Source: Kitasatospora sp. GAS204B
GTDB lineage: Bacteria; Actinomycetota; Actinomycetes; Streptomycetales; Streptomycetaceae
Direction of reading: 5' to 3'
DNA: 64,000 nucleotides
Assembly (NCBI RefSeq): GCF_029892155.1
Contig: NZ_JARZAG010000007.1
Location: 124,001-188,000, forward strand
Each line of letters starts with the position of its first letter. Position 1 is the first letter of the stretch. Shown in pieces: positions 39,307 to 47,299 of this stretch. The notes under the pieces were generated by a model, which ran no database searches, was not told the DNA's origin, and was given only the letters and a program-made list of their open reading frames with translations. A program made the translations under genes and the position numbers.

Positions 39307-40545
39307 ATGGTGGAGCAGCAGACGCAGCGACCCCTCACACGGGAGCCCGGCCCCGGGGTCTGCGCGTTCACCGAGGCACTCTTCGGCCATCTGAGCCGGG
39401 CCGACCAGCGCCGCTGGGCCCGGATCTACCTCCAGGGCCTGCTCACCACCCCTGGCCGCAAATCGGTGCGGCGGCTGGCCGCGGCCGCCGGCGGCTCCGA
39501 CGCCACCGCCCAATCGCTGCAGCAGTTCGTCAACGCCAGCCCGTGGGACTGGGCGCCGGCCCGGCACGAGCTGACCCGGCTGACCGAGCGGCACACCCTG
39601 CCCCGGGCCTGGACCATCGGCAGCGCCGTGCTGCCCAAGCGCGGTGAGCACTCCTGCGGCGTGCACCGGCGCTTCGTCCCGAGCGTCGGACGGACCATCA
39701 ACTGCCAGCTGGGAGTCGGCCTCTTCGTCTCCTCGGGTGAGGAACACATCCCGGTCGACTGGCAGTTGCTGCTGCCCGAGCGCTGGGGCGGGGCCCCGGA
39801 ACTGCGCGAACGCGCCCGGATCCCGGCCACCGTGCGCCACCAGCCGCTCTGGGCGCTGACCCTGCAGCTGGTGGACGCGATGGCCGCCCGCACCTCGCTG
39901 GCCCGGGTCCCCGTCGTCGCCGACCTGAGCGAACACCCCGACGCCGACCGGCTGGTGGACGGCCTGAGCCGGCGCGGCCACGAGTTCGTCCTCGCGGTGC
40001 CGGCGACCCTGCCGGTGCTCCCCACCGTCTGGTCGCCGAGCCGCGGCTACCAGTACGCCGCCACCGGCGGACACAGCCCGGTCGGCGCCCGGGCCTACCT
40101 CCACCAGCACAACACCCGGCACTCGCCCGCCGCCACCCTGCTGACCGACGACCGCCGGCACCGGCATGTCCGGATGCTCGCCGGGCAGGTCACCCTGCCC
40201 GGCGTCCGCCAGAACTACCGCCTGTTCAGCGAGTGGCGCGCGGCGGGCGAGCGGCCCGCGCGGGTGTGGCTCACCAACCTGACCGACCACTCGCTGGACC
40301 AGCTGACGGCCCTGGCAGCACTGGAGGGCGGGACCACCGGCGCGCTCGACGAACTGGCCCGGGACTTCGGCCTGCTCGACTTCGAGGGCCGCTCGTTCCC
40401 CGGCTGGCACCACCACATGACCCTGGTCTCGGCCGCCTACGGATACCGCCGGCTGACCCCGCCGGGAGACGGTGACACCACCACCGAGGGCCTGTACGCC
40501 GCCGACCGGCTGGCCGAACTCACCTGTGCCGCCGCCGGTGTGTGA
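39307..40545 (+). CDS. IS701-like transposase-derived protein, catalytic Asp pair lost
   Basis: A 412-residue protein of the IS701 DDE family: an N-terminal region with RWARIYLQGLLTTPGRKSVR and a QQFVNASPWDW segment, then the RNase H-like core. Active family members usually have a DD/DE pair in a VDDTGFPKKG-type motif; here the aligned place reads WTIGSAVLPKRG, with G105 and S106. VVADLSEHPD keeps one Asp. No terminal inverted repeats or target duplications were found near it. It starts with ATG 39307 after GAGGGAAGCGAC. A domesticated DNA-binding role is inferred. Confidence 0.7.
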   Translation: MVEQQTQRPLTREPGPGVCAFTEALFGHLSRADQRRWARIYLQGLLTTPGRKSVRRLAAAAGGSDATAQSLQQFVNASPWDWAPARHELTRLTERHTLPRAWTIGSAVLPKRGEHSCGVHRRFVPSVGRTINCQLGVGLFVSSGEEHIPVDWQLLLPERWGGAPELRERARIPATVRHQPLWALTLQLVDAMAARTSLARVPVVADLSEHPDADRLVDGLSRRGHEFVLAVPATLPVLPTVWSPSRGYQYAATGGHSPVGARAYLHQHNTRHSPAATLLTDDRRHRHVRMLAGQVTLPGVRQNYRLFSEWRAAGERPARVWLTNLTDHSLDQLTALAALEGGTTGALDELARDFGLLDFEGRSFPGWHHHMTLVSAAYGYRRLTPPGDGDTTTEGLYAADRLAELTCAAAGV

Positions 40546-40617
40546 CGCCGGCGGCGGCACGGGTCCTCGCCTGATCAACCGTCGAACTGCTCTGGTCAGC
40601 GAGCAGTCAGCCAGCAG

Positions 40618-41373
40618 TCAGCGAGCGGTCCAGCCGCCGTCCACCGGCATCGCCACGCCGGTGACGAAGGAGGAGCGGGCGCTGCACAGCCAGGCGGCGG
40701 CCTGGGCGATCTCGACCGGCTCCGCGATCCGCTTCTGCATCGAGCGGGAGGTGAACGAGTCGGCCAACTCCGGTGTCTCCTCCAGCACTTCCTCCATCAG
40801 CTCGGTGCGCGTGCTGCCCACCACCAGGGCGTTGACCCGGATCCCGCGCTGCCCGTACTCGTCGGCCGCGGCCCTGGTCAGGCCGATCACCGCATGCTTG
40901 GCCGCGATGTAGGAGGCGGTGGTACCGGTCGCCATCACCCCCGCGACGCTGGCGGTGTTGACGATCGAACCGTCGCCGCCGGCCGCCAGCATGGCGCGGA
41001 TCTGGTACTTCAGGCAGTTCCAGACGCCGCGCACGTTCACGTCGATGACCTGGCCGAAGACCGCGTCGTCCGTCTCGTGCAACGGGGTCCCGGCGGTGGC
41101 CCAACCCGCGTTGTTGAAGGCGCCGTCCAGCCGTCCGTAGGTCTGCACCGCGAGGGCCACGGCCCGTTCCACGTCCCGGGGCTCGGTGACGTCGCCGGCC
41201 GCCACCGTGGCGCGCCCGCCGGCCTCGGCTATCTCCTCGGCCAGCCGGGCCAGCCGGTCGGCCCGGCGCGCCATCAGCACCACCGCGGCCCCCTCGGCCG
41301 CGAACAGCCGGGCGGCGGCGGCGCCGATCCCGCTGGACGAGCCGGTGATCATGATCGTCCTGCCATCGAGCAT
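40618..41373 (-). CDS. Short-chain dehydrogenase/reductase
   Basis: A 251-residue SDR with the NAD(P) motif TGSSSGIG (10-17), NNAG, and catalytic S141, Y154 and K158. It ends in the usual MPVDGGWTA. Next to the HAD-like, receptor and AfsA genes, it may reduce a 6-keto or other carbonyl in a gamma-butyrolactone precursor. It begins 4 nt after the HAD-like gene, so they are co-transcribed. Confidence 0.9.
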   Translation of the reverse strand: MLDGRTIMITGSSSGIGAAAARLFAAEGAAVVLMARRADRLARLAEEIAEAGGRATVAAGDVTEPRDVERAVALAVQTYGRLDGAFNNAGWATAGTPLHETDDAVFGQVIDVNVRGVWNCLKYQIRAMLAAGGDGSIVNTASVAGVMATGTTASYIAAKHAVIGLTRAAADEYGQRGIRVNALVVGSTRTELMEEVLEETPELADSFTSRSMQKRIAEPVEIAQAAAWLCSARSSFVTGVAMPVDGGWTAR

Positions 41374-41377
41374 GGCG

Positions 41378-42091
41378 CTACTCCCCCGCTGCCAGGTCGG
41401 CCCACACGCTGCCGGCCGCCGCCTCGGCGTCGATCCGGCGCAGCAGCGGCTCGTCGATCGACCAGAGCGAGTCGACCAGGTGGCGCACGCCCGCGACGCG
41501 CATCAACTCCCGCTGGTGGCTGTGCTCGAAGGTGCTGGGGTGGCCGATGAACGGCACCTGGAGCGCCCTGGCCCCCGTCGCGACCCGGGCCACGTCGTCG
41601 ACGAACACCACCTGGTCGTAGCCCAGGCCGAACACCTCGGTGGTGATCTCCCGGATGCCCGGGCGGAAGTCGTTGGTGCAGACGTAGCCGGGACCGTCGA
41701 AGAGTTCGGCGTACTCACCGAGGAACGCGTCGAAATGGTCCTTGGCCAGCCCCCCGTAGCAGACCGTGGCCAGCCCCAGCGAACGCAGCCGCTTCAGCAA
41801 CTCGACCGCGCCGTCGACCAGTTCGATCGGATGCCGGGCCAGATAGGCGTCCCGCTCGCCGAAGTAGAGCTCCAGCGCCCGCTCCCCGCTCACCGCCAGG
41901 CCGGCGGCGGCGGCCAGTTCCACGCCGGCGATCCGGCGCGGCTGGGAGAAGATCCGCTGCTCCACCTCGGCGCTGTACTGCCCGCCGCGGCTGGTGATGA
42001 AGTGGTGGATGACCGGGCTGAAGGTGTCGTTCAGCAGGACGCCGTCGATGTTGAGCGCGGCAAGACGCAGCCGTTGGAAGGCCTGGGACAC
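41378..42091 (-). CDS. HAD-like protein with Asn at nucleophile position
   Basis: A 237-residue HAD-superfamily protein. Motif I reads LRLAALNIDGVLL; the residue at the nucleophile position is N14 rather than Asp, with D16 kept. VFVDDVARVATGARAL carries the motif IV acidic pair, and the CYGGLAKDHF region the motif III lysine. It starts at GTG 42091 with GGGGGGACTTCC upstream. It belongs with SDR, receptor and AfsA genes. If inactive as phosphatase it may bind substrate; an alternative is a conserved subfamily with a different chemistry. Confidence 0.8.
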   Translation of the reverse strand: MSQAFQRLRLAALNIDGVLLNDTFSPVIHHFITSRGGQYSAEVEQRIFSQPRRIAGVELAAAAGLAVSGERALELYFGERDAYLARHPIELVDGAVELLKRLRSLGLATVCYGGLAKDHFDAFLGEYAELFDGPGYVCTNDFRPGIREITTEVFGLGYDQVVFVDDVARVATGARALQVPFIGHPSTFEHSHQRELMRVAGVRHLVDSLWSIDEPLLRRIDAEAAAGSVWADLAAGE

Positions 42092-42174
42092 GGAAGTCCC
42101 CCCTTGATTCTCGAAAACTGGTGCTGGTGGTACTGACCGGGCGGACGGTCGGGACATGAAACGTCCGGGGACCG

Positions 42175-42807
42175 TCACGGCACCAGTGTGTACGCCCGCT
42201 TCACGCCGACCTTCATCGCCTTGGCCGCCGCCTCGGTGGCGAGGGCCGGCAGCAGCAGCCGCCACATGCTGACGGTGCGTTCGGACAGGTCGGCCCGGCC
42301 GGTGGCGATCTGGGCGTACATCTGCATCCCGGTGCAGGCGGAGACCACGAACTCGGCCGTCTCGTGCACGTCGATGCCGGCCAGCAACTCCCCGTCCCGC
42401 TCGGCCGTCCGCAGGCAGTCCTGCATGATCTCCACCCACACCCGGTAGGGCTCGACCTCGCTCAGCCCGAATCCGGTCTGCTCCCCGGTGAGCCGCACGC
42501 CGGCCCGCAGCACCGGATCGATCTGCAGCTGACGCGACCAGACCAGGGTCAGGTCCACCAGTCGCTGCAGCCCCTGCGAGGCGAGCCTGGGCATGATCGT
42601 GGGGGTCTGAGCGGTCATCACCGCGCGGGCCAGCGCCTCCTTGTTGGGGAAGTGGAAGTACACCGCGCCGAGGGTGACCCCAGCCCGCTTGATGATCTCC
42701 CGCATGCTGGCGCCGTGGTAGCCGTGCTCGTCGAACACCTGGGCCGCGGCTTGGAGGATCTCGTCACGCGTCCTGACGGCACGCTCCTGCTTCGGCTCCG
42801 GCGACAA
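42175..42807 (-). CDS. Gamma-butyrolactone receptor-type TetR regulator
   Basis: A 210-residue ArpA/ScbR-type TetR. The helix-turn-helix is RTRDEILQAAAQVFDEHGYH through SMREIIKRAGVTLGAVYFHF, the receptor hallmark. The C-terminal ligand domain has SACTGMQMYAQIATGR. TTG 42807 after AGAGAGG is the best start (LSPEPKQERAVRTRDEIL); an ATG farther upstream at 42858 would add 17 unrelated residues. It is divergent from the AfsA gene over a palindromic operator. Confidence 0.9.
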   Translation of the reverse strand: MSPEPKQERAVRTRDEILQAAAQVFDEHGYHGASMREIIKRAGVTLGAVYFHFPNKEALARAVMTAQTPTIMPRLASQGLQRLVDLTLVWSRQLQIDPVLRAGVRLTGEQTGFGLSEVEPYRVWVEIMQDCLRTAERDGELLAGIDVHETAEFVVSACTGMQMYAQIATGRADLSERTVSMWRLLLPALATEAAAKAMKVGVKRAYTLVP

Positions 42808-42842
42808 GCCACTGACCTCTCTGGGCGAACAAAATCTCGACA

Positions 42843-42866
42843 AACAAAACGAACACACGTTATGTT
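42843..42866. promoter_or_regulatory. Autoregulatory-element-like palindrome
   Basis: AACAAAACG (42843-42851), a 6-nt AACACA spacer, and CGTTATGTT (42858-42866); arms match but for one position. It lies in the AT-rich gap between the receptor and AfsA genes, where ARE sites for ArpA/ScbR-type repressors are expected. AACAAAACG and CGTTATGTT resemble known ARE half-sites (AAACAAACCGG and GGTTTGTTT) in part. Confidence 0.65.
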
Positions 42867-42939
42867 ACAACTCTCGGGCCCGGCCCGCCAGGCTCCGAGC
42901 GATCAACGTCGCCCCAGCCGTCGTTACGGGAGAGCTCTG

Positions 42940-43911
42940 ATGACCGTCACCATCCAGACCGCGCAGCTCCACCCCTGCACCACAGCTCCCGTGCCGACCA
43001 AGCCCGCGCCAGGCCGATGCACCGCCGGCGGTCCCGCACTCCAACAGTACGTCCACAAACTCGCCGCCGACGAAGTGCTGTTGACCCGCTGGCGACGCAC
43101 CGGCCCCGACGCCTTCGCCGTCGGCGCGCGCTGGCCCCGCCAACACGCCTTCTACCAGAGCGACAACGGCGACTTCGACCCGCTGCTGTTCGCCGAGACC
43201 GTGCGGCAGAACATCCCGCTGATCTCGCACGTGGCCTACGACGTCCCGGTCGGACACCAGCTGATCTGGCAGGACTTCAGCTACCGGGTCGACCCGGCGG
43301 CGCTGCGGATCGAGGACGGCCCGGCCGAGCTCGAACTGCGGATCACCTGCTCCGACGTGGTCCGCCGGCGCGCCCGGCTGGCCTCGCTGACCATGTCCGT
43401 GGTCGCCCTGCGGGCCGGCCGCCGGGCGGCCACCGCGGTCGCCCGCTTCACCAGCAACCCGCCGGCCGTCTACCAGCGCCTGCGCGGCGAGCGCGCCGAC
43501 GCCCAGCGGGCGATGGCCGCCGCCACGCCGCTCACTCCGCCGATACCCGCCGCCCTCGTGGGCCGCCGCCGGGCCGCCGACGTGGTCCTCGCCGACTCCC
43601 GCTTCCCGCAGCGCTGGCAGCTGCGCAACGACACCTCGCACCCGATCCTCTTCGACCACCCCGTCGACCACTCCCCCGGCATGCTGCTCCTGGAGGCGGC
43701 CCGCCAGGCCGCCCACGCCCAACTGGGCTCCACCGAGCGGATACCGGTGGGGTTCGACGCCAAGTTCTACCGCTACATCGAACTCGACGAGCCCTGCTGG
43801 ATCGCCGCCGAGACGGTGCGCGATCAGGATGCGGTCGAGGTTGTCGCCCTGCAGGGCGGCCGGATCGGCTTCTCCTGCACGGTGACCACGGCACCCGCCA
43901 CCAGTGCCTGA
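42940..43911 (+). CDS. AfsA-type gamma-butyrolactone biosynthesis protein
   Basis: A 323-residue AfsA/ScbA-family enzyme with two repeats of the A-factor biosynthesis hot-dog domain. The first has NIPLISHVAYDVPVGHQLIW, the second HPILFDHPVDHSPGMLLLEA. It transfers a beta-ketoacyl chain to a glycerol derivative, giving the gamma-butyrolactone precursor. ATG 42940 follows GGGAGAG. It reads away from the receptor gene; the SDR and HAD-like genes follow the receptor. A signalling role for antibiotic production or development is inferred. Confidence 0.93.
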   Translation: MTVTIQTAQLHPCTTAPVPTKPAPGRCTAGGPALQQYVHKLAADEVLLTRWRRTGPDAFAVGARWPRQHAFYQSDNGDFDPLLFAETVRQNIPLISHVAYDVPVGHQLIWQDFSYRVDPAALRIEDGPAELELRITCSDVVRRRARLASLTMSVVALRAGRRAATAVARFTSNPPAVYQRLRGERADAQRAMAAATPLTPPIPAALVGRRRAADVVLADSRFPQRWQLRNDTSHPILFDHPVDHSPGMLLLEAARQAAHAQLGSTERIPVGFDAKFYRYIELDEPCWIAAETVRDQDAVEVVALQGGRIGFSCTVTTAPATSA

Positions 43912-43947
43912 CGGGCCGTCACTCAGCGCGCCCTATCGATCCTGCGC

Positions 43948-44028
43948 GGTGCGGGTGGTGCGGGTGGTGCGGGTGGTGCGGGTGGTGCGGGCAGTGCGGG
44001 TGGACCGGGCGGTGCGGGCGGACCGGGT
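43948..44028. repeat. 9-nt tandem repeat array
   Basis: Nine units of GGTGCGGGT, four identical and the rest with one to three changes (for example GGACCGGGC). It lies between the AfsA stop and the amidohydrolase stop, in a non-coding gap. Minisatellite-type expansion or contraction is likely between strains. Confidence 0.9.
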
Positions 44029-44034
44029 GCAAGG

Positions 44035-44823
44035 TCAGCCTCCGGCCAGCAGGCGGGCCGCGTTGCCGCCGAGAACCAGGTCGCGGACCGCCGGATCGGC
44101 AACGGCGGCCTCGACGGTGTGCCGCGCCGCGACCACGTCGCCGTAGGGCGTGTTCGACCCGAACAGGCACCGCTCGGGAAGCTCGCGGACCGCGGCCCGG
44201 ACAGCGAACACCTGGAGCGCGCTGGAGAGTTCGATGTGCAGGTTCGGCGTCTCCCGGGCCAGGTCGACCAACTCCAGCCAGTTGAGCCCGCCAAACGCAC
44301 CGACGACCACCGGGACCGAGCGATGGCGCGCGGCCAGCGAAGCGTACGTCCGCAGATCGTCGGCGGTGTTCGGCGCGAAGCCGTGGACCAGGACCGGCAC
44401 GCCGCCGTGGTCGGCGCTGACCGCGAGCGCCGGCTCGATGAGGCGCGCCTGGCCGGGGGCGGGGGTCAGTTCGCCGATTCCGACGATGCCGGGGCGGGCC
44501 AGCATGTGGTCCAGCCAGGCCCGGGTCCGGTCGGCGGTCATGTTCAGGCGGACACCGGCCAGGCCCACGGTCTCGTCCGGGTGGGTGTCGAGAGCAGCGC
44601 AGAGCTCGTCCACCGCCGCGCGGAACTCCTCCTCTGGGCTGATCTCACCACCGATCACCGCGACCAGCCGGGCGAACTCCGCACGCAGGCCGTCCAACGT
44701 CGTCGGTGCCTCGGGGTGAATGCGGGTGGACTGCAGAACCGTGCGGCCGACACCGGCCTCTCGGGCCCGGGCCAGCTGGGCCGGGAGGTCGACGGTGACG
44801 TGGGCGTGGAAGTCGATGATCAC
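44035..44823 (-). CDS. Amidohydrolase-2 family protein
   Basis: A 262-residue TIM-barrel hydrolase. The N-terminal MIIDFHAH gives the metal HxH (H6, H8), VLVHGFAPN the next histidine, and CLFGSNTPYGD the C-terminal motif of the Amidohydro_2 group. The substrate is unknown. The start GTG 44823 lies 7 nt from a promoter-like element, so the mRNA may be leaderless. It is divergent from a MerR regulator. Confidence 0.88.
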   Translation of the reverse strand: MIIDFHAHVTVDLPAQLARAREAGVGRTVLQSTRIHPEAPTTLDGLRAEFARLVAVIGGEISPEEEFRAAVDELCAALDTHPDETVGLAGVRLNMTADRTRAWLDHMLARPGIVGIGELTPAPGQARLIEPALAVSADHGGVPVLVHGFAPNTADDLRTYASLAARHRSVPVVVGAFGGLNWLELVDLARETPNLHIELSSALQVFAVRAAVRELPERCLFGSNTPYGDVVAARHTVEAAVADPAVRDLVLGGNAARLLAGG

Positions 44824-44830
44824 GGCTCGA

Positions 44831-44861
44831 CGTTAAACTTTGCCACCGGCGTCAAGGTCAA
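44831..44861 (-). promoter_or_regulatory. MerR-type operator/promoter with 19-bp spacer
   Basis: On the minus strand, TTGACC (44856-44861) and TTAACG (44831-44836) are spaced by 19 nt, the long spacing typical of MerR-controlled promoters. The spacer nearly coincides with a 22-nt dyad, ACTTTG (44837-44842) and CAAGGT (44853-44858). It lies just upstream of the amidohydrolase start and of the divergent MerR gene, so MerR would control both. Confidence 0.7.
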
Positions 44862-44889
44862 GCCCGCGAGGTGGAGAGGTGGAATCGTC

Positions 44890-45330
44890 ATGCGCGTCAG
44901 CGAACTCGCCCAGCGGACCGGGGCCAGCCCTCGGGCCCTGCGGCACTACGACGCGAACGGGCTCCTGCCGTCGCAACGCCTGGCGAACGGCTACCGCGAC
45001 TTCCCCGAGCAGGCGATCGAGCGAGTTCGTCGGATCAGACTCCTGCTGGCCATCGGGCTGGACCTCGAGGACGTCGCACAGTTGCTCCCCTGCTTCGCCG
45101 AGACCGGCGAACTCACGCCGTGCGACCGGGCCCAGGAGCGCCTTCGCGGGCAGATCGCGGACATCGACGCCAAGATGTCCGCGCTGCGGGCGACCCGGCG
45201 GATGCTGGCCGGGGAACTCCGGCAGTGGGCTGGCCCACCGGCCGAACGTGACCCTGCCCGCAGCCCCGACCGTCCACCAGCGGAACACGCTGAAGGACCT
45301 CGAGAAGAGCGCCGGCACGAAGAGCTGTGA
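44890..45330 (+). CDS. MerR-family regulator
   Basis: A 146-residue regulator: winged helix (MRVSELAQRTGASPRALRHY), LLLAIGLDLEDVAQLLPCF and a C-terminal coiled coil (RLRGQIADIDAKMSALRATR). Two cysteines (PCF and PCD) might bind a ligand. It ends in a hydrophilic Pro/Glu-rich tail. It should act on the operator in the shared promoter region. Confidence 0.9.
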   Translation: MRVSELAQRTGASPRALRHYDANGLLPSQRLANGYRDFPEQAIERVRRIRLLLAIGLDLEDVAQLLPCFAETGELTPCDRAQERLRGQIADIDAKMSALRATRRMLAGELRQWAGPPAERDPARSPDRPPAEHAEGPREERRHEEL

Positions 45331-45396
45331 CGCGGACTGACTGAACGCCGAGAAGGCTCTGAACTGGGGAAACGCGAAGTCTGACGCCGCCTGGTG

Positions 45397-45604
45397 TCAG
45401 CTGGGCAGTTCCCAGCCCGGACCGTCCTCGTCACCGATCCAGACCCGCTGGCCGGCCTCGGTGATGGTGATCCCGAATGCTTCTTGACGTACCGGCCGGC
45501 CCGCTCGAACAGGTTCGGCGATATCTGACGCACCGACGACGAACCCCCGGCCGTGAGTAGCGAGCCGCGGGGCGGGTGGTGTCGGTGGTACTCCGTTCGG
45601 TCAC
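45397..45604 (-). pseudogene. Small gene with frameshift(s)
   Basis: A GTG at 45604 with AGGAGGACCCCACC upstream begins VTERSTTDTTRPAARYS; a shift leads to RQISPNLFERAGRYVKKHSG, and another to FGITITEAGQRVWIGDEDGP ending WELPS and a stop at 45397. The 208-nt length is not a multiple of three. The pieces fit one small protein, but I do not recognise the family. Possibly broken; sequencing error cannot be excluded. Confidence 0.4.
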
Positions 45605-45675
45605 GGTGGGGTCCTCCTGGGGTGGGCGGGTGAGCTGGGGTGCCGTCGCCTGTTCGCCCGCCGTCGCCCGAGGAG

Positions 45676-46215
45676 TTATAGGAGCCGGAGGCAGTCCAGG
45701 GCGAGGTAGGCGGCGGCGGTGTCGGTCATCTCGCCCCTGCGGAGCACGGTGGTACGGAACTCGGACAGGGGGAGGGTGACGACGTCGATGAACTCAGTGC
45801 ACTCCGGGGTCGGCTCGGCGACCTTGGTGCAGTTGGTGGCGAAGAAGGCGAACCGCTGGGCGTTGGAGTAGGCGTCGTGCCAGTACGGTCCGGCGGCGTG
45901 GACCTCGCCCTGGTAGACCGGTCTCCTCCAGCAGTTCCCGGGCGATGGCCTCCGCCGCCTGCTCGCCGGGTTCGATGAAGCCGCCGGGGAGTTCGTACAA
46001 CACGCGGTCGGGGCCGGGCGGTACTGGCGAGCGAGGATGACGTGCTGGTCGGCGGTGAGAGCGAGCACCGCGCCGGCCGGGCGCTCGCGCTTGAGGAAGA
46101 ACTCCTCCTTCCTGCCGTCGGGCAGTTCGAAGTCGACGCGATCCACCGACCGGCCGAACTTGCTGAAGACGGTGGTGCGTTCGATCTCGCGCCACGACGC
46201 GCTGGTGTCGGTCAT
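45676..46215 (-). pseudogene. NUDIX hydrolase with two compensating frameshifts
   Basis: The outer frame gives MTDTSASWREIERTTVFSKF at the N-terminus and YQGEVHAAGPYWHDAYSNAQ at the C-terminus, both of NUDIX ADP-sugar pyrophosphatase type. Between about 46018 and 45920 the NUDIX box lies in another frame (ELPGGFIEPGEQAAEAIARE, LLEETG), a perfect Gx5Ex7REuxEExG. In the outer frame this stretch is scrambled. A one-base loss and a one-base gain would explain it. It would be inactive as written unless the sequence has errors. Confidence 0.65.
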
Positions 46216-46510
46216 GGCCAGGACTGTACGGCCCCGGGCCGGGCCGGAGCGCCCGTTCCGCCGCCTGCTGACCGCCGGCCACCTGAGGCCCCAGGTCGTC
46301 GCCGATCTTCGCCGGGCCGCCGAGGGCGACACCGCCCAGACCCGGGTGCGGGCGATGGCAACTGCCCGCCTGTCCACCGTGCTCTACCGGCAGGGCGACC
46401 GCACCGAGGCCGACCACCACGCCGCCCAGGCCACCTCGCTCGCGGCCACCGTCGGCTCCGCCCGCCTGGCCTCCGCCCTCTGCGACATGCGCCACGCCGC
46501 CCTCCGGTGA
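46214..46510 (+). pseudogene. Likely TPR-type regulator C-terminal remnant
   Basis: This 98-codon frame includes RVRAMATARLSTVLYRQGDR followed by TEADHHAAQATSLAATVGSA. These resemble the TPR-like C-terminus of larger XRE-type regulators of actinomycetes. No helix-turn-helix remains. It starts inside the NUDIX start region on the opposite strand, with no clear ribosome site, so it is probably a fragment. Confidence 0.35.
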
Positions 46511-46697
46511 CCGCCTGCGTCGCTGAGCTCGAGGAGGGTGCCGAGCACCCCCGCTTCCTTCATGTCGTTGGGCCGAGTAGCGGCCCGCCCCGGCTAACCG
46601 GCGCGCGCTGCTGCGGCAGGGGCGGGCAGCCGGCGAGCGTCCTCCCCAGGACTCGGCTGCGCGGGGGTCCAGGTCTCGTCGGTCGAGCCGACTGGGC

Positions 46698-46937
46698 TCA
46701 CCCGACGAGTAGCCGACGAAGCGCCTTCGGGCGGCGGACGGCCGACTCGGTGGCGATCCGCGTGTGCACCAACCGCATCACGCCGAGCGTCGCGTCGAGC
46801 ATGGCCGTGCTCGCGCCCGCCTTCGCCTGGTCGTCAAGGTGCCGGCCGAGCAAGCGCAGGTCGGCCTCGGCAGCGGTGTGGTCGTAGGGCCGCGCCAGGC
46901 TGTCACCGGGCTGGCGAATGGTCGCGATCGTGCTCAC
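46698..46937 (-). CDS. Small hypothetical protein
   Basis: A 79-residue protein (VSTIATIRQPGDSLARPYDH..., ending ALRRLLVG) with Asp/Leu-rich helices. GTG 46937 follows GAAGGAACAGCCC; a longer frame with GTG 47045 overlaps the preceding stop as GTGA and may be an alternative. It is the third gene of the small-protein run divergent from the second XRE gene. Function unknown. Confidence 0.6.
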   Translation of the reverse strand: MSTIATIRQPGDSLARPYDHTAAEADLRLLGRHLDDQAKAGASTAMLDATLGVMRLVHTRIATESAVRRPKALRRLLVG

Positions 46938-47041
46938 GGGCTGTTCCTTCATCTTGGTGTGTCGTCCGCGCCCCACCGCGGAGCCGGTGAGCGGTGGCGG
47001 ATCCAGCAAGACGCGGCTGCCGTCCGCCCGCTCCAGCCGGC

Positions 47042-47299
47042 TCACGCGAGTGCCCTTCCCAGGTCATAGAGGGCGGCTCGCAGTTGGGCGCGTCGGGTGT
47101 ACCGGGCGGCCCGCTCGAAGCCCACCAGGCAGTAGGGGAGAGTGACTTCTCTACCCTCGTCCGTGTGGATCTGCGGACCGGGGGCAACGACGGTCTGGCG
47201 GTCGCAGCACACACACCGACCCCACCGCCACATGTGGCGGGGCGGCAGCGAGATCGGGCTGCCGGCGAAGTCCGCAGCGCGGCCAGCTCGGGGCTTCAC
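47042..47299 (-). CDS. Small Cys-rich hypothetical protein
   Basis: An 85-residue protein with a C-x-C-C cluster (RCVCCDRQT) and a later Cys in LPYCLVGFERAARYTRRAQL; a small zinc site is possible. Its GTG overlaps the stop of the previous gene (GTGA). No family was recognised. It is part of the second XRE/DUF397 cassette. Confidence 0.55.
   Translation of the reverse strand: MKPRAGRAADFAGSPISLPPRHMWRWGRCVCCDRQTVVAPGPQIHTDEGREVTLPYCLVGFERAARYTRRAQLRAALYDLGRALA

Noticed and set aside
39307..40545. A complete, mobile IS701 insertion sequence
   Set aside because: No terminal inverted repeats or target duplication could be seen, and the expected Asp pair is missing.
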